Assembly (NCBI GenBank): GCA_016802295.1
Contig: JAESIW010000137.1
Location: 5,272,146-5,336,145 of the forward strand
Direction of reading: 5' to 3'
Length of the DNA: 64,000 nt
Origin: Brachionus rotundiformis
Lineage: Eukaryota; Rotifera; Eurotatoria; Ploima; Brachionidae
The position numbers and the translations under genes are program-made. Positions 49,801 to 61,770 of the stretch are shown here, in pieces. The notes below the pieces were generated by a model. It saw only the letters and a list, made by a program, of their open reading frames with translations, was not told the DNA's origin and searched no databases. The first letter of the stretch is position 1, and every line of letters starts with the position of its first letter.

Positions 49801-50970
49801 TGGTTTTGGTGACACTTAATAAACCTTTTCATTTGTGTCTAAGTGTTTTTACGCTACGCATAAATTTGCCAAGTATTTTTTACAAAGTATATTGTGGAAG
49901 ATGATAATAATATTAATCCATTAAAAAAAATATTCTTTATCGGAAAATATCGCCATTAACCAAACATCTAAATCGAGATTTCCTAATCCAAATTTTTTTA
50001 ACACATTTGAATGATAGAAAATTTATTATTTTTCTGTAAATTATATTTTTTCTTTTTAAAAGAAAACTGATTGTGTCAAATTTCATATCGTTCAAACAGC
50101 TAAAGAGCTTTAGTCTTAATCGAGTTAAAAAATATCTATATAAACTTCATTTAGTAAACACAAGCATTCTATGATGTATAAAGTTTTATTATAAGTTTAT
50201 CTCTTTTTTTTTAACAGATGCAAACACCTCCGCCGTTTTGAACCATACAATTTGTATCTCACTTTGAGATTGGAACTTTTTCAAAATTAAATATAATAAT
50301 TAGAATGGAAAAATTGATTATTTTGAAAAAATATCTCTTAAATGACAAATTTTTAATTATTAAGCTGCTTTGGAGTTTTTTTCTGAGCCAGAGACGCCTT
50401 TTGCAGTCGTTTCTTTTTACAATTTTAATTATCTTTGGTTATTGATACTCGAAGACAATTGATCTCAGAATATCTTTTTTTATTAATTTTTGTAACTATA
50501 AAAAAAACATGTTTCATTCAATCTAGGAAATTAAAAATCGATTATAAAATATAAACATTTTTAATGGATTAGATTAATTATTAATTAAAATATAAAATAA
50601 TATTTATCAAACTTTAATTTTTTTCGTATTTAGATCAATTAGTATTCTTCTTAAGTAATAGCTGGCTTAAAATTTTCATCTGCAAACTTTTCTCATTCGA
50701 TTTTTAAATAATGATAATATTATAGAGTAAGAGAAGATAAAAAAATTATTTTATTTGGATAATAGAGTAAACTGGAATTAAAGATCAAAAATAAATACTT
50801 TATAATCTCATAAGTAAATATGGATCGAATTTTGGTATTAGTTTTAAATTAAGAATCATAATTTTTTTCTGTTGAAATTTCAATTACCAAAAATTTTATT
50901 TAATATATTAAATAAGAAATTGGAAAGATATTTTATTATACAATTAATAAATGATAGTTTAAACAGTGAC
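43842..50970. other. 7.1 kb region without a recognised gene
   Basis: AT-rich throughout, with dense stops. A slightly less AT-rich patch near 48700-48800 and another near 44630-44780 could be worn mobile-element pieces, but no protein similarity is readable. It lies between the 5' side of the GPCR and the 3' end of the Cys-loop gene, so it may hold GPCR regulatory sequence or unseen 5' UTR exons. Confidence 0.4.
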
Positions 50971-53969
50971 TCAATCTTCAATTGATAAGGGTGTTTTTAT
51001 AAAATATGGCAAAATTATTAAACTTAGTATATGCAGAGATACTATGAATATTAAAAAAAGTAAAAACACAAATTTATTTAATATTTCAATGATATTTTCT
51101 TCTGAAAGCTTTTCATTATTGTAATCAAAATGTTTAGCTTCATTCAAAATCAAACTAGTCTGATTGAACTTTCTTAATCTTTGATTCTTGGCCTGTGAGA
51201 GCAAGCTTTCATCGATTAAAAGCGATTCATTGAATATATGTTTTATTTGTGAACTTTTACTATTGTTAGATGAAGACCTAGATGATACAAGGCACATATT
51301 GGGATCAATTGAATTTCCAAAAAGCGTACTACGAGCAGCATTTAATTCATCTATCTTTATATGATCTCTTAAATTTGTCGATTGTATCTTTTCCGAATTA
51401 TTTTTCATAATTTGTTGTTTATCTATTTGAAAAAAAAGTTAAAAAAAACATAATCTCTAGCAATATAAAATAACTAATAATCCTTCCCCTTTTTTTCATT
51501 TAATTCCTCTAATCAATTGATTCAATCGAAAATAATATTTATTTTAAAAGAAAAAACATATAATTTAAAATAAAAAATTAACAAACAAATGATCTAATCT
51601 CTTTTTCTTTTTTATTCAAAATGTTTTAATATCAGTTTTGTCCCGATACATAAGTTTATAGTGAAACTTAAGAGATTACTTTCTACCTCCTTCTAGTAAT
51701 CATTTATTTTTCTAGTTATTTGGCTAGAAGTTTTTAAGAGACCAGAAAAGGAAAAAAATTAATGAATGGCGTCAAATTTGGTGAACAAGGTCGATGTAAA
51801 GAGAGTTTTCAAGCAAAATCTTGAAACCTTTTGATAAAGCTTACTTTCATGAAATTATCATCATCCCAAAATTTATCACAGGCAACAATTCTATTTTGGA
51901 ACGGCTCTTCCAGCAATCTATTAACAAGAGAAATTCCAATGGTCAAGTCTGTTTGTTTTAAGGTGAAAATAAAGTTCAAGAAATTCAAAATTTAAGTGTT
52001 ATCTGAATTTATAAATTTTGATCTGAAATTAGTAAACTACGTCCTTTGAAACTCTAACTCAATTTTTTGAGGGGCAAAAAAAATCCTGTACCCAGGAGTC
52101 TAAACAAACTACCATTCAATTAGCTTTATTTCATTCAGACCTAGATATTCAAAGAATTTTTTTCAATTTTTTTTAAAATTATGTATATTCTGAAAAGGCA
52201 TAAAGCACTTTTTCACTTAAATCATATGTAGTCCCAGGGATTAGCTAACAGACCTTTTTTTTTGGCTTAAAAACTTAAATAATTAAAAACGCTGAAGAAA
52301 ATAATTCTTTTAAAAATAATTTAAAAATAATTTGTTGTAAGATTTTCAAGTCATTTACCCGATATAATTTGTTTTTTTTGCGGCAACCACACAACTTTTG
52401 GCATTTGAGTATAATTTTCATTGATATCTTGTTTCGAAAAACTTCTGTTATACCCAAAACCATATTCATTGTCATCATCCAAATCTAATTCATAAACTTA
52501 AATAAACAAACTTAATCTAAAGTTTATCTAAATACCCTTGTGTTTAGTTTTTAATTTTTTCTCATATTTTTTTCTTGCCAGTTTTTCTTTTGGGAACATA
52601 ACTGCGTTCTTCTTGGACACTGTTAGTTTTTCATTTTTTAAATTTTGTCCACTTTTGTTGTCTGGTTTAATGCACATAACATAACTAATGTATTTTAAAA
52701 CAAGTATTCTACAGCATTTGGGAACTTTTTTGCGCTCTTTGAACAAGTTAACAATTGAAAACCAAACCATGGCCGTGAGTGAAAAAGTCATGCATAAAGT
52801 AAAGTAAATATTAATTAGTGGTATTGAATCAGACTGGACTGGCACATCGTCACTAAGACGTAGCTTAAAGACGGAAAACGAAAGCATGATGCTAATTCCG
52901 ATTTGCATTGCCTGAGCGAATGGAATAAAAAAGGAAACCAATGTTAGCAGACAAAGCATTAAAGCCGGAAAAACACAATTTTGTATGACAAATAGTGGCT
53001 TGCGTCTTATTAATATTTTGTATCTTATTTCTGTAAATGTATCATCTTCGATCCAATTTGAAAATTTAATTTCATATCGAAAAGGTTTGTATCCTATCAA
53101 TGACCATTCGTTGTGTTCAGTGTAGTTTTCAATCACCGGATTCTCGTTCATTAAAGTGTAATTCAAAAAACTAGAAGTATAGCTCCAACTGCCAAATGCA
53201 ATAATACAAAGCTGTTCATCAAATGGAAACTGTTTTTAATTTTTAAAATAATAAATTCTTTGGCAAGATTTAATTAATTTTACCCAAATAATTCCCATTC
53301 GGCATCTAACCCGCATATGGGTCAAAGGATTGGGCCAAAAAATAACTCCTAAAAAAATAATTAAAATTTTGTTTCTAATTTTATCAATTAATATATTGAA
53401 TTAAATTTTTTGTATTTAAAATTTAAATATTACCTCGATAATTTATAACAAAATAGGCTCCTGTTTGAGGCAATAAAAATCCACTATGGTCAGCTGTAGA
53501 GTATACAAAAGTGTCTGGTCTACATATTTTAATAAATTTATTTAAAAGTTAAATTTTATTTTGTTTTATAATTAAAATTTACGTCCATATTTGATCACCA
53601 TACAATCGAATTATGGAAATGTTTCCATAGTCCAACGGATCTTAAATTAAAAAAAACTATGATCATTATTAATTTTAAATATCTTAATTATTTACTCCAT
53701 CTGAGGCGTTTGTCAATCCATTCATGATCGATAAAGGCATTTAAGATCATTATTTGATCTTTCTCAATCAAATTTATAATTTGATTTAGATTTAATGCAA
53801 ATTTAACATTTAAGGTGCCTGATGGTCTTGATTTTTTGTCGTAGTTTTTTAACAGTTTCTCAATCAGCTCTTGCTCTTTATCAAGATTAATGATATCCTC
53901 TCGAAAATCAAGCTGGTATTGTGCAGTTATGTCCAAATAAATAAGAATGAAGATAATTATTTTGAACAT
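50971..53969 (-). CDS. Cys-loop ligand-gated ion channel subunit (nicotinic-receptor-like, non-alpha), 7 exons, 588 aa
   Basis: A pentameric neurotransmitter-gated channel subunit of the plasma membrane. Exons are 53969-53696, 53640-53583, 53519-53434, 53348-53284, 53229-52536, 52496-52359 and 51422-50971; every join keeps the frame. A signal peptide (MFKIIIFILIYLDITA) precedes the ligand-binding domain with DYGNISIIRLYGDQIWTPDT, like the nicotinic WNP..YGGI..I.....IWxPD block. The Cys-loop has exactly 13 residues between Cys155 and Cys169 (CRMGIIWFPFDEQLC). TM1 spans about 239-262, TM2 268-288, TM3 297-322 and TM4 555-577. Loop C (GYKPFRYEI) has no vicinal Cys pair, so it is not an alpha subunit. 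TM2 is unusual: Gln at -1', Ala at 0', Lys at 15' and Arg at 17'. The last intron (934 bases) separates TM4. The ligand is unknown. Confidence 0.9.
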
Positions 53970-56900
53970 TTACATAAAAAACAAGTGTTAAATAATCAAA
54001 AAAGTCATCAGAACGATAAAGTGACTCTCATTTGAGGTATTCTAGATAATTAAATAAACTAATTACTCAAGGGCATATCAGCTTAGGGTCTTTTTTGAGT
54101 TAAAAATATTATTATTTATAATCAAATGTGTTCAAAATCAATAGGTAAAGCATATTAATTTGGTTAAATAAGAATTACTTTCTGTACCGAACTGAAGAGA
54201 ATAATTTTCCTAATTTTTTTTGTCGCCAAAAAACAAAATTTTACTGCTAATTAAATTTTCATTTAAAGACTTGTTCATTTATAAGTTTCTGTATTTGAAT
54301 GTTAACTTTTTAATTTTAGATTTACTTATAATGATGATATTTATTTAAAAAAAAAACTTTTCTATAAAGTATATTTAAGAGGCAATATAAGCTTGTCAAA
54401 TAAAAAAGCATTTAACTTGTTCAAATTGGTTTGCGTTCCTGACAAATCAATATTTTATTGAATTAGTTAGAGCATGCGAAATAAATCTTGACTAATTTAA
54501 TTAATTTTAAATAAAATATGAAAGATAAAATTCAATTATTGATCATTTACGATACATGTATATTTTTTCGGAACATAAGTATCCTAAACAATTCAAATTT
54601 AAAATTATATTTACAGTTTATTAATGGTTATTGACTTAAATTTGATACTACTAATTTAAATCAAATCAAATACGAGTACATTTTTTGCTATAAACTTATT
54701 TATATACCTTTTTATTTATGAAATTTGATGGCACAAGAAAAAAAATTAAATTTCTATTAATTAAGAAAATAAGTAGATTTAAATTTAATTAATTAAAATA
54801 TTTCCTATTTTGGACAAATTTACGTTTTGATTATTTATTAGCTTAGATAAATAAATAAATTACTTCTTTTCTCAATACAGAAATACTTTTTTGTTCTATC
54901 GGATTTATTTAAAAATTGAATTAAAAATGGTATAAAATTTATTTATTTGCTTATATTCGCTTATAAGAGATAAACATATTTTTTCTTATCAATTATTCTT
55001 CTTGGGTCTATTTTCATTTACTTGAGGGACAACCTGAACTATTTTGAAAAAAAATAAACAAATAATAAGTGAAATTAAACCTATTAACTTAGAAAACTAA
55101 TCCAAGATAAAGTAAACAATCTTTGGTACGTTTCTCGCGGTTTTAAATCTAACCTAGACTTAAAATCATAGAATAAAAAAGCTAAAATAAGCTGTATAAT
55201 TCAGTAAGCTCGAGAAAAAGATATTAAATTTATTTTCATTAAATGTTTTTGTGAATTGAAGCATTCTGATAAATTGAATTTACAATTAATTTGTACTCTA
55301 TAGACAATTAAAGGAAATGAATTTGGCTAAATATTAAATAATTTATCTTATTTATGATAACGTAGCTTTAATTTATCATTAAATAAAAATAATGATCAAT
55401 TAAATCTAATTCTATTCTGGAATTTTTTAAAAATAATTTTAGACATTAAGTGCTTATAAGTGAATCAAAAATTATCTCTTAATTATTTGGTATAATGAGA
55501 TGAATTTCAATAAAGTTTTTCATTAAATTCAAAATTAAATTTCTTTAGTTTATAAATTTCACAAGATTTTTTTCTTTTTTAAATTTTACTGCTTACTTTT
55601 GTAATAATTTGAATATCTTTAGCCAAGGAGTTCGTGACTAGTCAGATCTGGGTAGATAAAAAAGAGATAGGAATCTACTATAGGATGACAAAACTGGGAA
55701 TCAGGGGACACTAGCCGTACTATGTTTAAATAAAAACAAATATAAACAAATGAGTATATTATGCTTAAACTAAACCTTTATCATAAAACCTCGATTTAGC
55801 TTTTAAACAAAAACAAACTTCCGTATTAAGACGCGTGAAGCCTTCTACATTCATATATTTATGTAAATTCTCTTGATTTGCTCATGTCACTTGATCATGA
55901 TGGCTAAAAATCTTTGTTCCTGTTATGAATTTTTCACCTGAGATTCTCCTATGCACTAAGCTCTTTATTTTATGAAAATTTACTCTTAATATATTTCATT
56001 TTATCATTTAAAAAGTTAATTAATACAAGAAAAATTCCAAGCTTTAAACCAAAATATTCATTTAAAACAAACAAGTTTATGATTTTTGATAATCTTTTCC
56101 CAAGTATTGTTAATTTACACTTTAACTCAATTATAGTAATGAAAAACTTTTTATTGATTAAATCATATTGATTCGCTAGATTCGACAATAGATTATATAT
56201 ATCAAAAAAAAAAACAAAAATGCAATGATAAATTTTAACAAATGCTATGAAAAATTAATGATAGTTTTTCTAAAAAAATTCTTACTGTCTAGAATGTTAT
56301 CAATTTCAACCAAACTCATGACATAATCATCTATAGCAGATATATAAGGTTTTAGAGAGGCCAAGTTTGTTGATTTATGAATACTTATTTTTCGAAATTT
56401 AATCGAGTTTTATTACAATATGAATTAAATGAATAATTACCTAGCTTTAAATACTCTAGATGCTAATTTTTATTTCCTTAGGAAAAACATTTCCTTTAAG
56501 AAGTATTCCAGCAGTTTTGTCCTAGTATCAAATTTTATTTTAATAAAATTGAATATATAATTTTTGTTTATATAATCCTTTTTGAGAAAATTGAATCTCT
56601 ATTCTAATTAAATCTTAATACGATTTGTTTCGTCAAAGAGTATTTATTTCATTTTTTTTTTTTTATTATAAATCCGACAAGAAATAAGACTGATTTAAAA
56701 TATCAGCCTTAGGGCTCTATGGTCTTTTTTTCATAAAGTAAGCCTCAAGATAAAAATAAATTACAAGACAACAGTTATAAAATAAACTTTTCTAAATGTA
56801 GACTAAAATTTTAAAGATCATAAGACGACAATCTATTTTATGATTTTAAAAATTAAACGAAAAAAAGCTCTCTTTAAACTTATTAGATATGGATATGTTT

Positions 56901-57456
56901 TACTGAATTACCGAAACCATTTAAAGTTGATGAAAACGAAAAGATAACATTGTTAATTTGTAATGATAAACGCTATTTCGGGAAATAACATAATTTTTTT
57001 TTCATATATTTCTTTTTATTGATTAGACAAACAAGTTAAATTTAAATCAATTATATAATAAATTAAAAATTTAAAGTCGAAATTTCTTTTAAAAAAATCA
57101 AATAATTTTTTATTTTCTTGAATTATTGAATTTTTTAATTTTAAATCATGTTTTCTCATTCTTATTTCACAGATAAAGTTTTTTTTTCAATCTTAATGAC
57201 ACTACTTCAAATCAAATAAATAATTAAAAACTGAATACAAAAATAACTTTTGCGTTTTCCTTGATTTAATTATGTTTTCTCAATATAATTTATTTAAAAA
57301 TAAATTTTGTCAACATTTAAATAACAAGAACATAAAAGACAGCCAAAAAAATTTAAGTTTCCTAGAAAAAATTATTAGGTGAGCAAATATCACTCAGTAT
57401 CAAAATTTCAGTCGAACAATCCATTTTAAGCCAGTTCTGACTTCGAAATGATTTCT
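53970..57456. other. Long intergenic region, no gene recognised
   Basis: About 3.5 kb of AT-rich DNA. A patch at about 55625-55725 is less AT-rich and contains a short readable stretch but no known protein; it may be an old mobile-element scrap. The minus frame 55970-56188 is Ile/Leu/Lys-rich and not convincing. Confidence 0.4.
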
Positions 57457-59402
57457 CTAAACTTCGGTTGATTGTCTAAAGCTTTGGTTTGTGCCCTCAC
57501 TTTCCTCAGGTATATCAGTCAAATTCTCACCAATAAATTCAATAGATGGTGCATCTATTGGCAAAAAATCATTCAAGTTTATACCCGTATCTGATTCTCT
57601 TTGATTAATTGCAGAATTGGTCCGATTTTTGATCATCATTGCCTCATAGTAGTTTGGTGGATCATCATTTATGTAAGCTATATTATTAAAAACATTCTCT
57701 GATATTCCGGTATTTTGGTTTAAAGATATAAAAAATAGACTAGGATCAGCAATTGGTCTATTTCGCCAATTGTTATTCATCGGATATCGGCTATTCAAAC
57801 GATTTGTTAGAAAATACAAATTTCTTCGCTGAGTGTATTGATCGGGATGGATTCGGGAATTTATTGAGTTCAAGTCCGCATTTGGCTGGCCATTATTTCG
57901 ATACAAGCGATACTTTTTGAAACAAAAGTACCAAGCTACAAACAAGCACGATATGGACACAATACCAATGCAGATCGAACATATCCAGTAAAAAGTTGAC
58001 GAAATGTCAGAACTGTATGGAATTTTACTTGATCTAAACAATCTAGTTGTGGTTGTGTAACTTGTGGTATTTGATGTGATTTGAATTGTGGTGGCGCTTG
58101 TGCTAGTCGAGTTCAATTCATCTAAATTGGACAATTTACCTAATTTACATTTTGATGAACAATTTAAATTATCTATTTTTAAATTTTTGTATAAATTTGA
58201 GTTTTCTTTGATTAAAAAATTAATATAGCATGATTCAGACTGAACACTAGATGGTAAATTTCTGACATTTGTCACAAATTCAAAGCCCAGGCAGTCACAA
58301 TTCCAATTATTATCTTCTAAATTTACATAAATTATAGGCCTTTGCTTTCCGACAAGTTTTAGTTTAGACTTAGCAGATAAATTACAATATTTTGTTTCAT
58401 TATAAGCTGATACATTAATAGAAAATAGATAAGCTAAATTAGTAAGTAGATTTTTACTCAAATCAAGATACATAAGCTCAGTTAGAATTAAACTTGATAT
58501 TAGCGAAAGAGAAGATAGATTTTTGTTCTTAGAGGAAAAATAAAAATTATTTTCCAAAAGCTTGAATTTTTTTAAATAATTATCCGACAAGTCTAGCACC
58601 TGCAAATGCGGACTTATCACATTTATCAAATGCAAATCAAAAATGCTTATCAAATTGCTTGATAGATTTAAAACTCTTAAACTATTAAGATACATAAAGT
58701 TTTCAATTTTTATGCTAGAAAGCTTGTTTGACGACAAGTCCAGTTCGATTAGGTTGGAGTTAAATTCAGACTCAGTTGGTTGTTCTTGGGTGAAAGAAGC
58801 AAAATTGAACGCAGTTAAATCGTTCTTTGGCAAGCGCAAGACTTTTAAGCTTTTAAACTTGGAAAAAGCCTTGCTGTCTATGGTCTCTATGCCGAAATCA
58901 GCTATTTCAATTATTTTTAGTCGCTCAACCAAGTCAATTAAACTAATTGAATTATTGATGTTTGTGGCTATTTCATTTCGCTCAATTAGAAAACCTAGAT
59001 GTTCAGTTAGCCAATTTGAGTCCAAGTATGGCAATAGAGGCACACTTTCTTCGAGTGAATCGACCAAATGCTCTCTTTTGGAAAACGAGCTTTTCTCGTA
59101 AAATGAGCAATAGTATTCATTTGGGAACCGGTTGGTTTGGTACTTGAAAGAAAGCTTAGAATTTGACTGGTCTATTCGGGACGTGATTGTCTCATCAAAT
59201 TCTTTAGAGCACTTGCCACAAGTGAGACTGTCAATTGCTACGTTGCTTGATGAATCAAAATGGCAATAGCCGTACCATTTGATTTTTTTACCAAATGTAA
59301 AATTAACAAATAAAAAAAATAAAATGAAATCGACTCTTAAATTTAATTAATTAAATTCCAATAAAAAATTAATTAAACCAAAGCTTACTTGTTATTTTTC
59401 AT
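57457..59402 (-). CDS. Leucine-rich-repeat single-pass membrane protein with PPxY tail, 2 exons, 630 aa
   Basis: The main frame has no ATG. A 14-base exon (59402-59389, MKNN plus two bases) spliced by GTAAGC...TTTAAG to 59335-57457 supplies the start and gives a clean signal peptide (MKNNKVDFILFFLFVNFTFG). The ectodomain has an N-terminal Cys-bearing region (CHFD, CGKCSKEF, YYCSFY). About five LRRs follow, such as LKVLRLPKNDLTAF, LIELDLSSNKLSSI, LRVLNLSSNLISIF and LQVLDLSDNYL. An LRR C-terminal cap comes next (NNWNCDCLGFEF...C...C...C), then a Ser/Thr-rich stalk. One TM segment lies at about 453-477 (WICSICIGIVSISCLFVAWYF). The cytoplasmic tail has PPNY (residues 564-567), a WW-domain/NEDD4-type ligand, and a Glu/Ser-rich end. 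It resembles cell-adhesion LRR receptors; no ortholog is assigned. Confidence 0.85.
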
Positions 59403-61149
59403 TATGTAAAAATATCCGAATAAACCATCATTTATAAAAAATATTTTTTTTCAAGTTGTTATATTAGTTTAAGATTAGTTGAAGTTATTTCCTTGTTTTA
59501 CATTGTTGTTAAATTTTAGTTTGGTAATTAAGGCATTTTGAGACAACAAATAGAAATTCTTTAATTGCACTTAAACTAGATTTTTAATCTAGAAGCATGA
59601 TCTAAGTAAAATATTTGAATTAACTTCGAGTTTAAATCTTTTTCAAGGTTGTGCTGAATCAAGATTAGTTTTCGATGATTCTGGTTTTTTTTTAAAGATT
59701 TTTTAATAATGGTAAATTGAAACCTTGGTATTTTAAGAACTAATGTATTAATCCTTGATTAAATTTTCAAATTATTCTAATTTAAATTAAGAGCTCTTAT
59801 TTTTAACTATACAAATATTTGTCGTCAAAAAAATAAACCAGAATACTTTACATTAATATATAATGAAAAATTGAGCAAAGTTTATATTTATATTATATAA
59901 TTCTTTTGGCTTAAATCTTCAATTTAATCCTCTCATTAAATTTAGACTTTAAATGACCTTAAAACAGTGTGTTTAGCCACTTAGCGCACTATTTAAATAA
60001 ATTCTTTTAAAATGTCAATGGCTTTTAGACAAAAACTTTAAATAAAAGATGTAATAATTTTATTGTTCTAAAAAAGAAAAATATGCAATGATTTAAATAA
60101 TTGACTTTTAAAATGAATATAGCAAACATTTTTACCATATTCGATAAAATTTCGTAAATATTCAATTAAGTTTTATTATTTTTAAGATTTTTATTTGCCC
60201 AATTAATTTACAAGTAATTCAATATGATTTGACCTTAATTTTTAAAAATTTGATAGCAGAAATTTTCACCTCTCTATAAGTTCAAATAAATATTTTTATT
60301 CCATTTTCAAGATAAATTAAAAAATATTAACTTAATTTTTAAATTGATATTCAAAACCAAAATCATCTCAAAACAAATGAAGGTCTCATGGTTATTTAGT
60401 CCTTTAAATCAAATTTTTGTTGATTCTAATCATATTTATTTAGAAATAATAAAATAATTTAAGGGTTATTGAATAAGTTTTAGTTTCACAAACAAGAAAT
60501 CTTAATAAAATTGAACTAAATAAATTAATGGCTCAATCTACCTGAATTTTGATCATATAATACAGATGGACCAATCTTATATCATATTTAACATCTATTC
60601 AAACCAACCTAAGATTTTTTATTGACTTTCTTTCAATTCATGCCCATCTATCACTTCTGATCTTGTCATAAGCACTACTTCTTTGACAAATTTTATGAAT
60701 CTCTGATCAAGTCGGATGATTCGCAAATAAAATCTTTGATAAAGGATAGATGTATGGTGTATGGTACTATGTGCTGATAAGTGCAGGATAAGGAGGATAC
60801 AAAGGATACATTTGGCAGACTAAATGCAAGTCATAGATATATTTTGAAAAGTCACTAGAGCGACTTTACAAACACAGAGTGCGAGAGAGACTTTGATGAC
60901 GTAAACCTTATGGTACTGAAGACGGCTTTGTTCTTGCTGTTTTTAGTCCTCATATGATTGTTTATTGTAGTTTTGGGGATGTTTATTCCATCCAAAGATG
61001 CTTAGTAGCTTTGATGTGATGTCATTTTGGGTGATAGTTTCTATTATGGATTTTTCAGATATTGTACTCATGTTTTTTCACGATTTGTGTCATACTGTTT
61101 CTGTCTTGTCTTTTTTCCATCATCTTTTCATCCATTTACTCTTTTTTCT
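59403..61149. other. Intergenic, nothing certain
   Basis: AT-rich up to about 60600. From about 60620 to 61150 the sequence is visibly richer in G and C, which suggests it belongs to the same decayed insertion as the LINE that follows, but no protein similarity is readable there. Confidence 0.4.
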
Positions 61150-61770
61150 AAGCTATTTTATTTAAGTGATCTAATCAGGCTCTTGGAATGCTAAAACGAA
61201 CATTTAGTAGAGGCAGACAGGAGAAGTTGTGAGCAAGACTGTATACATCAACGACGAGACCTCATCTAGACTATGCAGTGCAGGTATGGAATCTAAGTAT
61301 GAAAGAAGATTTGAATATGTTAGAGAAGGTGCAAGAACTGATAACAAATCCCTGTTTCACTAAAAAGTATGTCGTTTGATTCCAGGATGGCAAGAATGGG
61401 TTTTACAAGGTTTTACAAAGTCAAGGACTTGATTTGATTGTACAAATTAGTGAATGTATTAGAAAAGATAGACCTGGTTACAGATCTGATGGATAGATCG
61501 GTAATCAAAAGTCCAGCCTAGACAATAAGAGGTAATAGTATTAGAATCCAGAGAGAAACTTTCCCTGGTCAAGCTAGAAATGATTTGCAACTGCAGTAAC
61601 ATGCGTTTTCAAACAGTGTAATTCCGCACTGGAACAAGTTACTCGAGAATGTGGTAACATCTAAGTCAACCTTAAAGCTCAAAGCTGCTCTAGACAGATT
61701 TAATGGAATAGGCTGCTATAGCTCCACACTACCTAATGGCGACGGTGGACTCAGACACTCTATATGTTAA
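61150..61770 (+). mobile_element. Second decayed LINE fragment, RT C-terminal region
   Basis: The plus strand reads NQALGMLKRTFSRG, then a TGA, then ARLYTSTTRPHLDYAVQVWN and DLNMLEKVQELIT. Further on comes HWNKLLENVVTSKSTLKLKAALDRF. This is the same RT C-terminal pattern as the 11.8-12.4 kb element (TxRPHLEYA..W.P.....I..LE.VQ..A and WN.LP..V....S...FK..LD). The two sequences differ throughout, so they come from different families or old copies. At least two in-frame stops and frame changes make it non-functional. The 5' boundary may lie near 60620. Confidence 0.8.

Noticed and set aside
50971..51408. Independent 145-aa single-pass protein
   Set aside because: It joins in phase to the exon at 52496-52359 and supplies TM4 of the Cys-loop subunit.
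51700..52250. Possible mobile-element piece inside the last long intron of the Cys-loop gene
   Set aside because: The stretch is less AT-rich, but no reading frame resembles a known element, so I do not annotate it.
55970..56188. 72-codon minus-strand frame
   Set aside because: Biased composition and no motif; probably chance.
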